A stretch of DNA of 64,000 nucleotides. Source: Deltaproteobacteria bacterium (GTDB lineage Bacteria > Desulfobacterota > JAFDED01). The notes beneath the pieces are model-generated. The model searched no databases, was not told where the DNA came from, and was given only the letters and a program-made list of their open reading frames with translations. Both the position numbers and the translations under genes were made by a program. The stretch lies in contig JAFDED010000009.1 of NCBI GenBank assembly GCA_019310535.1, positions 1 through 64,000 on the forward strand, read 5' to 3'. Numbering within the stretch: position 1 is the stretch's first letter; each line of letters opens with the position of its first letter. Shown here in pieces: positions 52,396 to 60,726 of the stretch.

Positions 52396-53175
52396 TCAAA
52401 CCTTCTCGTTTATAATCTGATCGACAATACCGGCCACTTCCCGGCACAGAACGGGGCTTGCAAAAAAAGGAGCTATGCCCCGGATATCGGCCCTGGACAC
52501 CGCATCGTCGTAGGGGATATAACCCAGCATGGGGATCTTCTCCATCGCCTTCTCCAGGAATCGGCGGTCTTCTTCGTCCCGGATCTTGTTGGCGACCGCC
52601 GCCACTTTCACAAGGGTGATATCGGCGGCCAGTTCCCGTATTCGAAAGGCCGTTTCGACGCTTCTCCTGCCGGGTTCCACCACAACCACGAGGCGGTCAA
52701 CCGCACCAGCCGTCGCACGTCCCAAATGCTCGATGCCCGCCTCCATGTCCATGATGAGGTCCTCGTCGCCGAAGAGCACCAGGTGCTGGACTAGAGCCCG
52801 AAGGAGCACATTTTCCGGGCAAGCACATCCGCCTCCTCCCTTTTTGACCGTCCCCATGACCATGAGACGCAGGCCTCTGATTCCCGGGTGGGATACTGCG
52901 CACGTATCCGGGATGTCGCTCACCCGCGGATTCATGCGAAACATCCCTCCTGATGTGCCCGGTCGAGCTCCCGTGCGCTCCTCGATCAAGTCGTGCATCT
53001 CGCTTATGGGCACGATGCGGAGGTCGGAAGCCAAACCCAATGTGGGGGCCAGGCCGGCCGCGGGATCGGCATCTATGGCCAGCACCCTCCGTCCGCGGGC
53101 AGCCAGTTCCGCCGCCATCGCCGCGACCAGCGTGGTTTTTCCGACTCCTCCCTTGCCGGAAACCGCCAATTTCAT
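52396..53175 (-). CDS. CooC/AcsF-type nickel-insertion ATPase (MinD/ParA family)
   Basis: A 259-residue P-loop ATPase. The deviant Walker A is SGKGGVGKTTLVAAMAAEL with the signature lysine, Walker A' AIDADPAAGLA, then the CxC motif GGGCACPENVLLRALVQHLV, and EDLIMDMEAGIEHLGR as Walker B, all as in CooC, which loads nickel into carbon monoxide dehydrogenase. ATG at 53175 overlaps the stop of the DUF3786 gene by four bases (ATGA). No CODH/acetyl-CoA synthase gene is in the window, so its client is elsewhere or different. Confidence 0.9.
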   Translation of the reverse strand: MKLAVSGKGGVGKTTLVAAMAAELAARGRRVLAIDADPAAGLAPTLGLASDLRIVPISEMHDLIEERTGARPGTSGGMFRMNPRVSDIPDTCAVSHPGIRGLRLMVMGTVKKGGGGCACPENVLLRALVQHLVLFGDEDLIMDMEAGIEHLGRATAGAVDRLVVVVEPGRRSVETAFRIRELAADITLVKVAAVANKIRDEEDRRFLEKAMEKIPMLGYIPYDDAVSRADIRGIAPFFASPVLCREVAGIVDQIINEKV

Positions 53176-53822
53176 TTTCTGTCCTCCCGTACCATTTTCA
53201 GGGCGATCATGTTGCAAAGCACGGCGATATCCTCAACGGGAAAATATTGTGTTATATTCTCATCAAACAGCACATTTCCATCCGGAGGAAACTCCTCATC
53301 GCCTTTCCACAATACGTAGATGACGCGCACCATCGGCAGCGCCTCCACCTCCACTGCAGCGTCTCCAAAGGGGGCGCCGCCCCACCCCAGCCTGCCCGCC
53401 GCATCGAGCCAGTCCTCCAGTCTCCCGCCAAAGTTCTTCAGGAGGAGCTGTGTGGTCCGCCTTGCAAAAGCCGGATAATAAAAAGCACCGCCAGGAACCT
53501 GTTTGAAGGTGATCATCCTGCCGGTCGGCGGCGCCCCGCTGGCGGTGATGAGGTAATGGAGCAGCAAGACCCGCTCCCACTGGGGCGGTGCTTCGCCGTC
53601 AGCCTCGAAATATCCTTCCGGAAATCGAATGCGCACCCCGCGTCCCAAACAGCGTAGATCGACCACTCCGCCCTGAGGAGACCGCGGCGCCCAGACAGCC
53701 CCGGCTTTCCGGCATCGCTCTTCCATATCAGCGTTCCCGAGTTCCTCCAGCGCTATCTTCAAGGCGGTTCCATAGGGGTCTTGCCCGGCAACATGCGCCA
53801 ATTCAATCTTTTTCATGGACAT
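53172..53822 (-). CDS. DUF3786 protein
   Basis: A 216-residue protein with no signal peptide or membrane helix. Conserved-looking segments are VDLRCLGRGVRIRFPEGYFE, LLLHYLITASGAPPTGRMITFKQVPGG (in two parts), GWGGAPFGDAAVEVEALPMV and the end VEDIAVLCNMIALKMV, all matching the DUF3786 family of anaerobes, often found near CODH and corrinoid genes. Function is unknown. It is translationally coupled to the CooC gene, so a role in metal-centre assembly is a fair inference. ATG 53822 has GAGGGG ten bases upstream; an ATG two codons later is the alternative. Confidence 0.85.
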   Translation of the reverse strand: MSMKKIELAHVAGQDPYGTALKIALEELGNADMEERCRKAGAVWAPRSPQGGVVDLRCLGRGVRIRFPEGYFEADGEAPPQWERVLLLHYLITASGAPPTGRMITFKQVPGGAFYYPAFARRTTQLLLKNFGGRLEDWLDAAGRLGWGGAPFGDAAVEVEALPMVRVIYVLWKGDEEFPPDGNVLFDENITQYFPVEDIAVLCNMIALKMVREDRK

Positions 53823-54035
53823 AGTGAAATCCCCTCTAAAATACAATACCCCTTTCACCATGAGGCGTCAACACCTCACCTGAGCATGCCCCGCAACCAG
53901 CATGCCGATCAATCTCTCCCCGCCCGCGGGTGCACGCGTGAGCAGGTTATTGTGTCAACCCGCACCCCGCAATGTTACGGCCCAAGATGTCCATTCGCAG
54001 TCAATCGGATCTATTTGGATGCCTTCCGGTAGGAT

Positions 54036-54740
54036 TCACCCCGGCTTTCGCAGCTCCGCCTGGACGGCCTGAAGGTCTTTCCACGCAAGGCCTTTGCTCT
54101 GGGGGTAGCGCAGGAGGTAGGCCGGGTGGAAGGTGGGCATCACCGGGATGCCGCGAAACTCTTGGAATCGGCCGCGGAGGGCGCTTATGGACGCGTCGGT
54201 CTCAAGGATGGACTGGGCGGCGACCTTCCCCAGGGCGCAGATGACACCCGGCCGGATGGATTCGATCTGCATGATCAGAAACGGTTTGCAGGCCTCGATC
54301 TCCTGGGGCAGCGGGTTTCGGTTGCCGGGAGGCCGGGATTTGACGACGTTGGTTATGTAAACGTCTTTTCTCTGGAGCCCGATGGCCTGGATCATCCGGG
54401 TGAGGAGCTGGCCGGCCTTTCCCACAAAGGGTTCTCCCCGGCGGTCTTCTTCCTCGCCGGGTCCCTCCCCCACAAACATGAGACGAGCCTTCGGATTTCC
54501 CGCTCCAAAGACGATGTTCGTCCGCGACCTGTGGAGCGGACAGCGCCGGCAGTCCCCCAACTCCTTCCGGATATCCTCCAGAGTCCGCACTCGTTCTGTC
54601 TTCTTGTCCATGCGGATCGCCAGGGGCTCGTCTTTGTTGGGGAACATGGCCCGCAGGCTGGTCTTTAAGGAGGAAATTATTTGTGCAACTTCAGCCGCCG
54701 GGTCATCACCCGATTTATACCTTTCGAATCTGGAGAACAT
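54036..54740 (-). CDS. Family 4 (Fe-S) uracil-DNA glycosylase
   Basis: A 234-residue type 4 UDG removing uracil from DNA. Motif A is [29 protein letters not shown] follows, [13 protein letters not shown] is the next block, and the catalytic/DNA loop is TFHPAYLLR. The four cluster cysteines are DCRRCPL and [20 protein letters not shown] (C-x2-C ... C-x16-C). ATG at 54740 lies inside the 3' end of coaBC (26-base overlap); a longer frame starting at 54917 translates coaBC in the wrong frame and is rejected. The N-terminal 40 residues before DCRRC are extra, charged sequence. Confidence 0.92.
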   Translation of the reverse strand: MFSRFERYKSGDDPAAEVAQIISSLKTSLRAMFPNKDEPLAIRMDKKTERVRTLEDIRKELGDCRRCPLHRSRTNIVFGAGNPKARLMFVGEGPGEEEDRRGEPFVGKAGQLLTRMIQAIGLQRKDVYITNVVKSRPPGNRNPLPQEIEACKPFLIMQIESIRPGVICALGKVAAQSILETDASISALRGRFQEFRGIPVMPTFHPAYLLRYPQSKGLAWKDLQAVQAELRKPG

Positions 54741-55920
54741 GGTCAAGCACCCTATGGGCCACCTCATCCTTGGGCATGAGGGGGAGGTCTTCCACGGAGC
54801 CGTCGCGCCGAAGGATCTTGACCTGGTTTGTGTCGTGTTGAAAACCGGAGCCCGGGGCGGTGACGTCGTTGGCCACGATGATGTCCAGATTTTTCTCTTC
54901 CATCTTACGCCTTGCATTGGGCAGGAGGTCTTGCGTTTCGGCTGCGAAGCCCACCAGGATCTGGTGTTTCTTGGCGGAACCCAACCGGGCGAGAATGTCC
55001 TGGGTTGCCGTCAATTCCAGCGACAGGGGGCCGCTCTTATCTTTTTTGATTTTATGGAGGGCCGGCTCCCGGGGGGCATAGTCAGAGACGGCGGCGGCCT
55101 TGATGACCACGTCCACCCGTTCGAACCGATGCGCCACCGCCTTCTGCATGTCGGCGGCGGTCTCCACCGCCACCGCATCGGCGCCTCTGGGAACCGGCAG
55201 TGCGGTCGGCCCGGTGACCAGGGTGACCTCGGCGCCGCGGCGGCATGCTGCAAGTGCCAGGGCATAGCCCATTTTGCCCGATGAACGGTTGGAGATAAAG
55301 CGCACCGGGTCCAGCGGCTCCAGGGTGGGGCCCGCTGTGACGAGAAACTTGAGGCCCTGGAGATCCTGCGGGGTGAGAATGCGCCGGATATCCTCCAGGA
55401 TGTCGGCCGGTTCGGCCATTCTGCCCTTGCCCTCGTATCCACAGGCGAGGAACCCGGCGCCGGGCTCCGCGAATCGGTACCCCAGGCTGCGAAGCCGCTG
55501 GATATTTGCCTGGACAATGGGGTTCTCCCACATATGCACATTCATGGCCGGGCACAGCAGCACCGGCGCTCGGGTGGCGCTGATAACGGTGGAGAGGATG
55601 TCATCGGCGATCCCCGCGGATATCTTTCCGATGGTGTTTGCCGTCGCCGGTGCGATGACCATTACCCGCGCCCGGTCGGCCAGGGCGATATGCCCGATGG
55701 AGGATTCTTCGACCAGGCTGAAGAGTTCGGTTGCAACCGGGTTTCCGGATAAGGTCTGAAATGTCAGGGGAGTGACAAATCGACAGGCCGCATCGGTCAT
55801 GATCACATGGACACGGGCGCCTTCGCTCACCAGGAGGCGCACCAACTCCGCCGCCTTGTAAACGGCAATGCCTCCCGTGATCCCCAGGACCACCTCACTG
55901 TCATTGAGCACGGTGATCAT
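54715..55920 (-). CDS. coaBC: Bifunctional phosphopantothenoylcysteine decarboxylase/phosphopantothenate-cysteine ligase
   Basis: A 401-residue coenzyme A biosynthesis enzyme. The CoaC half has [19 protein letters not shown], the catalytic [12 protein letters not shown] histidine region, [14 protein letters not shown] and the [10 protein letters not shown] clamp (N and M conserved). The CoaB half has [42 protein letters not shown] and [20 protein letters not shown] with the lysine that contacts CTP. ATG 55920 has GAGG nine bases upstream; GTG 55935 overlaps the stop of the lipoprotein gene and is the alternative. It precedes the UDG gene with overlap. Confidence 0.95.
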   Translation of the reverse strand: MITVLNDSEVVLGITGGIAVYKAAELVRLLVSEGARVHVIMTDAACRFVTPLTFQTLSGNPVATELFSLVEESSIGHIALADRARVMVIAPATANTIGKISAGIADDILSTVISATRAPVLLCPAMNVHMWENPIVQANIQRLRSLGYRFAEPGAGFLACGYEGKGRMAEPADILEDIRRILTPQDLQGLKFLVTAGPTLEPLDPVRFISNRSSGKMGYALALAACRRGAEVTLVTGPTALPVPRGADAVAVETAADMQKAVAHRFERVDVVIKAAAVSDYAPREPALHKIKKDKSGPLSLELTATQDILARLGSAKKHQILVGFAAETQDLLPNARRKMEEKNLDIIVANDVTAPGSGFQHDTNQVKILRRDGSVEDLPLMPKDEVAHRVLDHVLQIRKV

Positions 55921-55931
55921 GCCGGTCAGCC

Positions 55932-56501
55932 TCACCGGATGGGTTGAATACGGAGGGGCTGGGCCTTGGGGGCTCCCTCTTCCGCCGCCGGTGCAGGGGG
56001 GGAGACGGGTGCTGTCCCGGTCGCCGCGCCCATGGGTTCAACCGGGGGGAATATGGGGGTCCGTCGAATTTCCACCTCGGTGGTGAAGGGCTTATCGTAA
56101 ATGGTGACCTGGCAAAAGGCCCTTTCTTTCTGGAAGCTCAACTGGTAGTCTTTCCGTTGCCGGAACGTGTTGATCAGCCTCCATCCGTCCTGGGGCATTT
56201 TCTCCTCAAAAAAAGCGGCCAGAGAACGGGCATCCACGCGTCCCTCGAAGAACAGGACGCCGGCCACCACGCGGTCATCCATGTAGACACTTCGCCGCTT
56301 GGCATTGAGCTTGAGATCTCCCGGGATGAGCACATCCTTGAAATCGTAGTATATGGGCACGGGGCCGGTTGCCACGGGGGCCGCCGGAGGGGCCGTTTCT
56401 CCACCGCTTTCTTTCCCGCGGAAATGCTGGCACCCCGTAAGAAATGCAACGCTCAGGGCCGTGATCCAGACCAGAGCAACGATTCGTTTTGCTCGCTTCA
56501 T
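55932..56501 (-). CDS. Lipoprotein of unknown function
   Basis: A 189-residue lipoprotein. The signal ends in a textbook lipobox (VWITALSVAFLTGC, cysteine 22). After a proline/alanine linker comes a folded region of about 100 residues: PIYYDFKDVLIPGDLKLNAK, then VVAGVLFFEGRVDARSLAAF, then DGWRLINTFRQRKDYQLSF and QVTIYDKPFTTEVEI, a mixed alpha/beta domain seen in outer-membrane lipoproteins of this lineage. The C-terminus is proline-rich. A strong AAGGAGG before ATG 56501 fixes the start; longer in-frame starts upstream have none. It lies directly before coaBC. Confidence 0.85.
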   Translation of the reverse strand: MKRAKRIVALVWITALSVAFLTGCQHFRGKESGGETAPPAAPVATGPVPIYYDFKDVLIPGDLKLNAKRRSVYMDDRVVAGVLFFEGRVDARSLAAFFEEKMPQDGWRLINTFRQRKDYQLSFQKERAFCQVTIYDKPFTTEVEIRRTPIFPPVEPMGAATGTAPVSPPAPAAEEGAPKAQPLRIQPIR

Positions 56502-56572
56502 GCCCGTTCCTCCTTCATTAGGCACCAATTTTCCTCCAGTGCCTCTGCGGAAGGCACCGCGTATGCCCCCGG

Positions 56573-57199
56573 TCAAAGCAGTGTGCGAAAGCCGGAGGCG
56601 CCGAAATAAAGGCCAAACCCCACAAGGAAAACAGCGCAACAGACGACGACTCCCCGATATATCCGGTCGCTGATAAACCGCCGTCCCATGGTAACCGACA
56701 ACGCAAGCAAACCGTACCACGAGGCATCCGCCAGTATATGCCCGGACAAAAAGGCCGCGATTCCCTGCACACCGCTTTTCATGGAAATCAAGATGTAGCC
56801 CAGGCCGATAGTGGCCCACCAGATGATCCAGTAAGGATTCGCCAGGCTGACCACCGCTCCCGCCAGTATGGGGTGCATTCCGCCGGATGTCCGGGGCGCA
56901 GCGGACAGCGTCAGCCGCGCCGCTCCTCTCAGCATTCCGGCCCCCATGATAATCAGAATGACCCCGCCCACTATGCCCACCAATCCCATGACCCGATCGT
57001 CGCGGACGTACGCGGCCAGGCCGAGAAAGAGAGCGCATGCCAGGGCCAGCTCAAGGATGCCATGACCCAGAATCAGCAGCGGTCCTGTCCGCGCCCCTCT
57101 GCGAGCGCTTTCGCTGATGCAAACAGTCGTCAACGGGCCGGGCATCATGGCCCCGGAAAGGGCGACCAAAAAGGATGTAAAAAAAATTCCCGCCAGCAT
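56573..57199 (-). CDS. LysE-family amino-acid/metabolite exporter
   Basis: A 208-residue membrane protein with six helices. MLAGIFFTSFLVALSGAMMPGPLTTVCISE (in two parts) contains the conserved GPL motif of LysE/RhtB proteins, with SARRGARTGPLLILGHGILE next. NPYWIIWWATIGLGYIL is the second signature. The substrate may be an amino acid. It is the first gene of a run that continues with the lipoprotein and coaBC, 71 bases apart. Confidence 0.9.
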   Translation of the reverse strand: MLAGIFFTSFLVALSGAMMPGPLTTVCISESARRGARTGPLLILGHGILELALACALFLGLAAYVRDDRVMGLVGIVGGVILIIMGAGMLRGAARLTLSAAPRTSGGMHPILAGAVVSLANPYWIIWWATIGLGYILISMKSGVQGIAAFLSGHILADASWYGLLALSVTMGRRFISDRIYRGVVVCCAVFLVGFGLYFGASGFRTLL

Positions 57200-57312
57200 G
57201 ACACAGCGCCTTTTATCCAGTCAATGCGGCGAATACGCCCCGCGGGGACGGATTTTCATTATTCGGCGACTCCGCCGGCCTATGGCAAAAAAACCTCGAT
57301 GATGCTATCGAT

Positions 57313-57341
57313 ATATTATTGACAACGCTGTGATCTGTCAA
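57313..57341 (-). promoter_or_regulatory. Putative promoter for the LysE-lipoprotein-coaBC run
   Basis: On the minus strand TTGACA (complement of 57336-57341) stands 17 bases from TAATAT (complement of 57313-57318). The -35 hexamer is one arm of TTGACA-N11-TGTCAA. It is about 115 bases before the LysE ATG. The rest of the divergent gap 57200-57565 holds no gene I can support. Confidence 0.5.
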
Positions 57342-57565
57342 GCTCTTAATCCTGCGGTTCTCTTTGCCTTAACAATCGATTTCTGAAGGCTGTTTTATGC
57401 GGTTGTAAACCTCTTTGCTGTTTGTTTCACGCCTTTATTATCAAAATTTGTTACCATTATCTCTCGGGCCTTGCTCTGGAATGGTCGGGGCTGATTTTGG
57501 TTGAATGTAGGGAGCGGGCGTGATAAACCTGATGGAAAAGAAAAAACCGGAAAGGAGGCGCGGAA

Positions 57566-58270
57566 ATGGCTAAGACAATTATTCAATGGCTCGGGCACTC
57601 GTTCTTTCGCATCACTTCCCCCGGAGGCAGGGTCATCCTCATCGATCCATGGGCGGAGGGCAATCCATCGGCCGCCGTGGGTGTGGAGGAAATAGACAGG
57701 GCCGATCTCGTCCTGGTGACCCACGACCACTTCGATCATCTGGGGCAGGCCGCCGATCTGATAAAAAAAACGGGCGCCTTGGCCGTTGCCAATGTGGAAA
57801 CGGCCCAGCGGATGCAAAACGAGCTGGGAGTGGACTCGGAAAAGGTTATATTCGGCGGATTCGGCATGAATATCGGCGGCAGCGCCGATGTAAACGGCAT
57901 AACCGTGACCATGACCCAGGCGTTTCACTCCACGGCGTCCGGCGCTCCGGCGGGTTACATCATCAAGATGGAGGACGGTACGACCATGTACCACGCCGGA
58001 GATACCGGCATATTCAGCACCATGTCGGTGCTCGGTGATCTGTACCCCATCGACGTGGCCATGCTGCCTATCGGCAGCGTCTTCACCATGGACCCGGTTC
58101 AGGCGGCCTGTGCCCTGACATTGCTGCGGCCTAAAAACGTAATCCCCATGCACTTTGGGACGTTTCCCATTCTTGAGCAGAACGCGGACACGTTCCGGTC
58201 TGAAGCGGCTCGCAGGGCACCGGATACTAAGATCGTCGAACTGAAGCCCGGCGAAAAAGCAGAATTTTAA
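57566..58270 (+). CDS. UPF0173-type metallo-beta-lactamase-fold hydrolase
   Basis: A 234-residue metal-dependent hydrolase. IIQWLGHSFFRITSPGGRVI begins the fold, the metal site is LVTHDHFDHLGQA (HxHxDH), with AFHSTAS, YHAGDTGIFSTM and IPMHFGTFPIL supplying further His/Asp ligands. Proteins of this size are annotated UPF0173; the substrate is unknown. GGAAAGGAGG precedes the ATG. A family A palindrome and a cupin gene follow. Confidence 0.92.
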   Translation: MAKTIIQWLGHSFFRITSPGGRVILIDPWAEGNPSAAVGVEEIDRADLVLVTHDHFDHLGQAADLIKKTGALAVANVETAQRMQNELGVDSEKVIFGGFGMNIGGSADVNGITVTMTQAFHSTASGAPAGYIIKMEDGTTMYHAGDTGIFSTMSVLGDLYPIDVAMLPIGSVFTMDPVQAACALTLLRPKNVIPMHFGTFPILEQNADTFRSEAARRAPDTKIVELKPGEKAEF

Positions 58271-58299
58271 ACCGCATTATAGGGCGGGCGGCTACAGGT

Positions 58300-58340
58300 G
58301 TCGGGGTGACCCGGACGAGAAATTGTCCGGGCCGCCCCGC
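58300..58340 (+). repeat. Family A palindrome, partial copy
   Basis: GGTGACCCGGACGAGAAATT followed by GTCCGGGCCGCC, an imperfect form of the family A hairpin, 30 bases after the UPF0173 stop. It could also act as a weak terminator. Confidence 0.6.
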
Positions 58341-58422
58341 GGATATCGGGGTAATCAGTACACATTTCTCTGGACTGAGTTGATAATCCCAAATGATAAT
58401 AAACGGACCCGGAGGGAGAACC

Positions 58423-58770
58423 ATGCAAAAAATCCCGTGGAACAGCGTAGAAGAAGAAGGTCTCAGCGAGCGGATCCGCCGCCGGGCCATTCACGGCGGC
58501 AACATCAGCCTGGCCCTTTTCCAACTGGCAAAAGGGGCCGTTGTGCCGCTGCACTCGCACCAGAACGAGCAAATGAGTTACATTCTCGGTGGAACCATAA
58601 AATTTTTCGGGAGCTCCGGGGAAATCGTGGCTGGGAAAAACGAGGTGATCACTATTCCGCCCAACGAGGAGCATGGTGTAGAAGTGCTGGAGGATTGCAT
58701 CAGCCTGGACATTTTCAGTCCTCCAAGATCCGATTGGATGAAGGGAGACGACTCCTACCTGCGAAAATAG
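58423..58770 (+). CDS. Small cupin protein
   Basis: A 115-residue single-domain cupin. The first motif is GAVVPLHSHQNEQMSYILGG (HSH-x4-E type metal site) and the second VITIPPNEEHGVEVLEDC. AGKNEV and FSPPRSDWMKGD complete the barrel. Cupins of this sort bind a metal and may be regulators or small isomerases; no substrate can be named. ATG 58423 has GGAGGGAG before it, whereas an upstream ATG at 58393 has none. Confidence 0.87.
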   Translation: MQKIPWNSVEEEGLSERIRRRAIHGGNISLALFQLAKGAVVPLHSHQNEQMSYILGGTIKFFGSSGEIVAGKNEVITIPPNEEHGVEVLEDCISLDIFSPPRSDWMKGDDSYLRK

Positions 58771-58795
58771 GGGAAGCACATACCCCTCCGTATTG

Positions 58796-59041
58796 TACGG
58801 GCTGCGCAGCAGCAAAAGGTCACGGCAAAACGCCGGGGGCTGTTGCTGCGTCTATCATCTGGATCGCCCTGATATTCCTCTCATGTTCACCTGTATGCCG
58901 GCGGAACAAGGACGCAGCATGTACAGCCCCCTGTCGCTTCGCGACCCGGACGATTCGTCCTCAGGGCCGCCCTCCCTTTTCGATAAGTCTCTCCAGAATT
59001 CATTTTTCACGTATCGATGAATGCAGAGGGTTACCATTTCA
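58796..59041 (+). repeat. Family A repeat, full copy
   Basis: Nearly the same as 8049-8281: GCGCAGCAGCAAAAGGTCAC, CTGTTGCTGCGTCTATCATC, GGCGGAACAAGGAC, GTCGCTTCGCGACCCGGACG and GTCTCTCCAGAATTCATTTT. The palindrome is damaged (GACGATTCGTCCTCAGGG). It fills the gap between the cupin gene and ispG together with about 200 bases of other sequence (59042-59240) in which I see nothing more. Confidence 0.85.
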
Positions 59042-59240
59042 AATGAATATCCATTGACGGCACGTAAAAGAAACGATAGAATTATTATAAGGAGTGGAAA
59101 AATCCTCATCCCTTATCAACAGCGAATGCAAAACATCTTTATGCCTCACCCGGGGCCCTGTTGGGGGCGACTTTCCGAATGGAGAGCCGTGAGGCGGCTT
59201 TTCGCAGTACGGTCTCCGCTGAAGCATAGTAATAAACACA

Positions 59241-60380
59241 ATGCTGCGATACGGTGAAACCGTGGAGCTCCCTCGAAGACGCAAAACCAGACCTGTTCAC
59301 GTGGGCGCTGTGGTGGTGGGAGGAGATGCGCCCATCTCCGTCCAGTCAATGACCAAGACCGACACCCGGGACGTTGAAGCAACGATTGGCCAGATTCAGG
59401 CCCTGAAAAAAGCGGGTTGCGAGATTGTGCGGGTGGCGGTGCCCGATGAGGACGCTGCGGAAAAGATCCTCAGTATCCGCCAAAAATGTCCCCTCCCCCT
59501 GGTCGCAGACATCCATTTTGATCATCGATTGGCCCTCAAGGCGCTTGAAGGGGGCGCCGACGGCCTTCGGATCAACCCGGGGAACATCGGCTCACCGAGC
59601 AGGGTGGAAGAAGTGGTGCGCGCTGCCAAAGATTGGGGGACTCCCATCCGCATCGGCGTCAACGCCGGATCACTGGAGAAGGATCTCCTGGAGCGCCACG
59701 GAGGGGCGACGCCTGAGGCCATGGTGGAGAGCGCACTGGGCCACGTGGCCATCCTGGAGAGGCTCTGTTTTGATCAAATCAAGATATCACTCAAAGCCTC
59801 CGATGTGGTCCGCACGGTACGAGCCTATCGAATCCTGGCGGAGCGCGTGGACTACCCTCTTCACGTGGGAATCACCGAGGCGGGACCGGGGACTTCCGGG
59901 GTGGTCAAGTCATCGGTAGGTCTGGGAATCCTGCTGTCCGAAGGAATCGGAGATACTCTACGTGTCTCACTCACCGACGATCCCACGGAAGAAGTGCGGG
60001 TGGGTTGGAAGATACTTTCCGCGCTGGGAATCCGCCAGCGGGCCGTGAACGTGGTCTCCTGCCCCACGTGCGGACGCTGCGAGGGGGACCTTTTATCATT
60101 GGCCATGGAAGTCGAGCAAGCGCTGGAAGGGGTTCACGCTCCTTTAACTGTGGCGGTCATGGGATGCCCGGTGAATGGGCCGGGAGAAGCCCGCGAGGCT
60201 GACGTGGGAGTGGCCTGCGGAAGCGGCCGGGCGATGCTTTTCAAGCGGGGAAAGAAGATCCGCACAATACGCACCGGAGAGATCGTGGAATCACTGGTAA
60301 AAGAAGTCCGCATGGAGGCCCGAAATCTAAGAGATGCATCTTTCAAACATCCATGCCCTCCAGGGCGCGACAAAACATGA
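59241..60380 (+). CDS. ispG: 4-hydroxy-3-methylbut-2-enyl diphosphate synthase (flavodoxin/ferredoxin)
   Basis: A 379-residue IspG (GcpE) of the MEP isoprenoid pathway, converting MEcPP to HMBPP with a [4Fe-4S] cluster. RKTRPVHVGAVVVGGDAPIS starts the TIM barrel, then SVQSMTKTDTRDVEATIGQI, ADIHFDHRLALKAL, GLRINPGNIG and VGITEAGPGTSG. The cluster ligands are SCPTCGRCEGDL and MGCPVNGPGEAREAD plus the glutamate there. The length is right for the family. No clear ribosome site precedes the ATG. The 3' end is followed by repeats and then rel. Confidence 0.96.
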   Translation: MLRYGETVELPRRRKTRPVHVGAVVVGGDAPISVQSMTKTDTRDVEATIGQIQALKKAGCEIVRVAVPDEDAAEKILSIRQKCPLPLVADIHFDHRLALKALEGGADGLRINPGNIGSPSRVEEVVRAAKDWGTPIRIGVNAGSLEKDLLERHGGATPEAMVESALGHVAILERLCFDQIKISLKASDVVRTVRAYRILAERVDYPLHVGITEAGPGTSGVVKSSVGLGILLSEGIGDTLRVSLTDDPTEEVRVGWKILSALGIRQRAVNVVSCPTCGRCEGDLLSLAMEVEQALEGVHAPLTVAVMGCPVNGPGEAREADVGVACGSGRAMLFKRGKKIRTIRTGEIVESLVKEVRMEARNLRDASFKHPCPPGRDKT

Positions 60381-60477
60381 AACAACAGAAGAACTCTTGC
60401 AAGGATAACAGGAAAATCATTGTAAAAGTATCAATGAGCAATGCTAAATGCTGATGCTGGGTTTTACAATGTAATTG

Positions 60478-60717
60478 TCATGCAGGGGCTGCACCCGCGG
60501 AGCATGAAAATCCCCCCTGTCCCCCCTTTATGAAAGGGGGGGACCGGTAAGGCATGATTCGGGAAAAGCAATTCGTATGGTGTCCCTGAAATATATGGTG
60601 TTCTTGAAATTTATGGTGCCCCTGAAACAACACTCCTCCGCAGGCGGGGCGGGGGGACAATATAATTCAATAGTATTTCGGACACGGCACATATCACGGT
60701 CCTGAGACATTTTCCAC
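60478..60717 (+). repeat. Composite repeat (C - spacer - B) before rel
   Basis: Module C (TCATGCAGGGGCTGCACCCG to GCATGA, 60478-60507) is followed by a spacer with the hairpin CCCCCCTTT-AT-GAAAGGGGGG (about 60522-60541), then CCTCCGCAGGCGGGGC and module B (AATTCAATAGTATTTCGGAC to GAGACATTTTCCACC, 60664-60717). It ends ten bases before the rel ATG. A TAACAGGA half-arm of another small repeat is near 60403. Confidence 0.8.
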
Positions 60718-60726
60718 CTATACATC

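Noticed and set aside
56502-57038. N-terminal extension of the lipoprotein frame
   Set aside because: The extension is antisense-free but overlaps the LysE gene in another frame, reads as Arg/Gly-rich noise, and the true start has a strong ribosome site and signal peptide.
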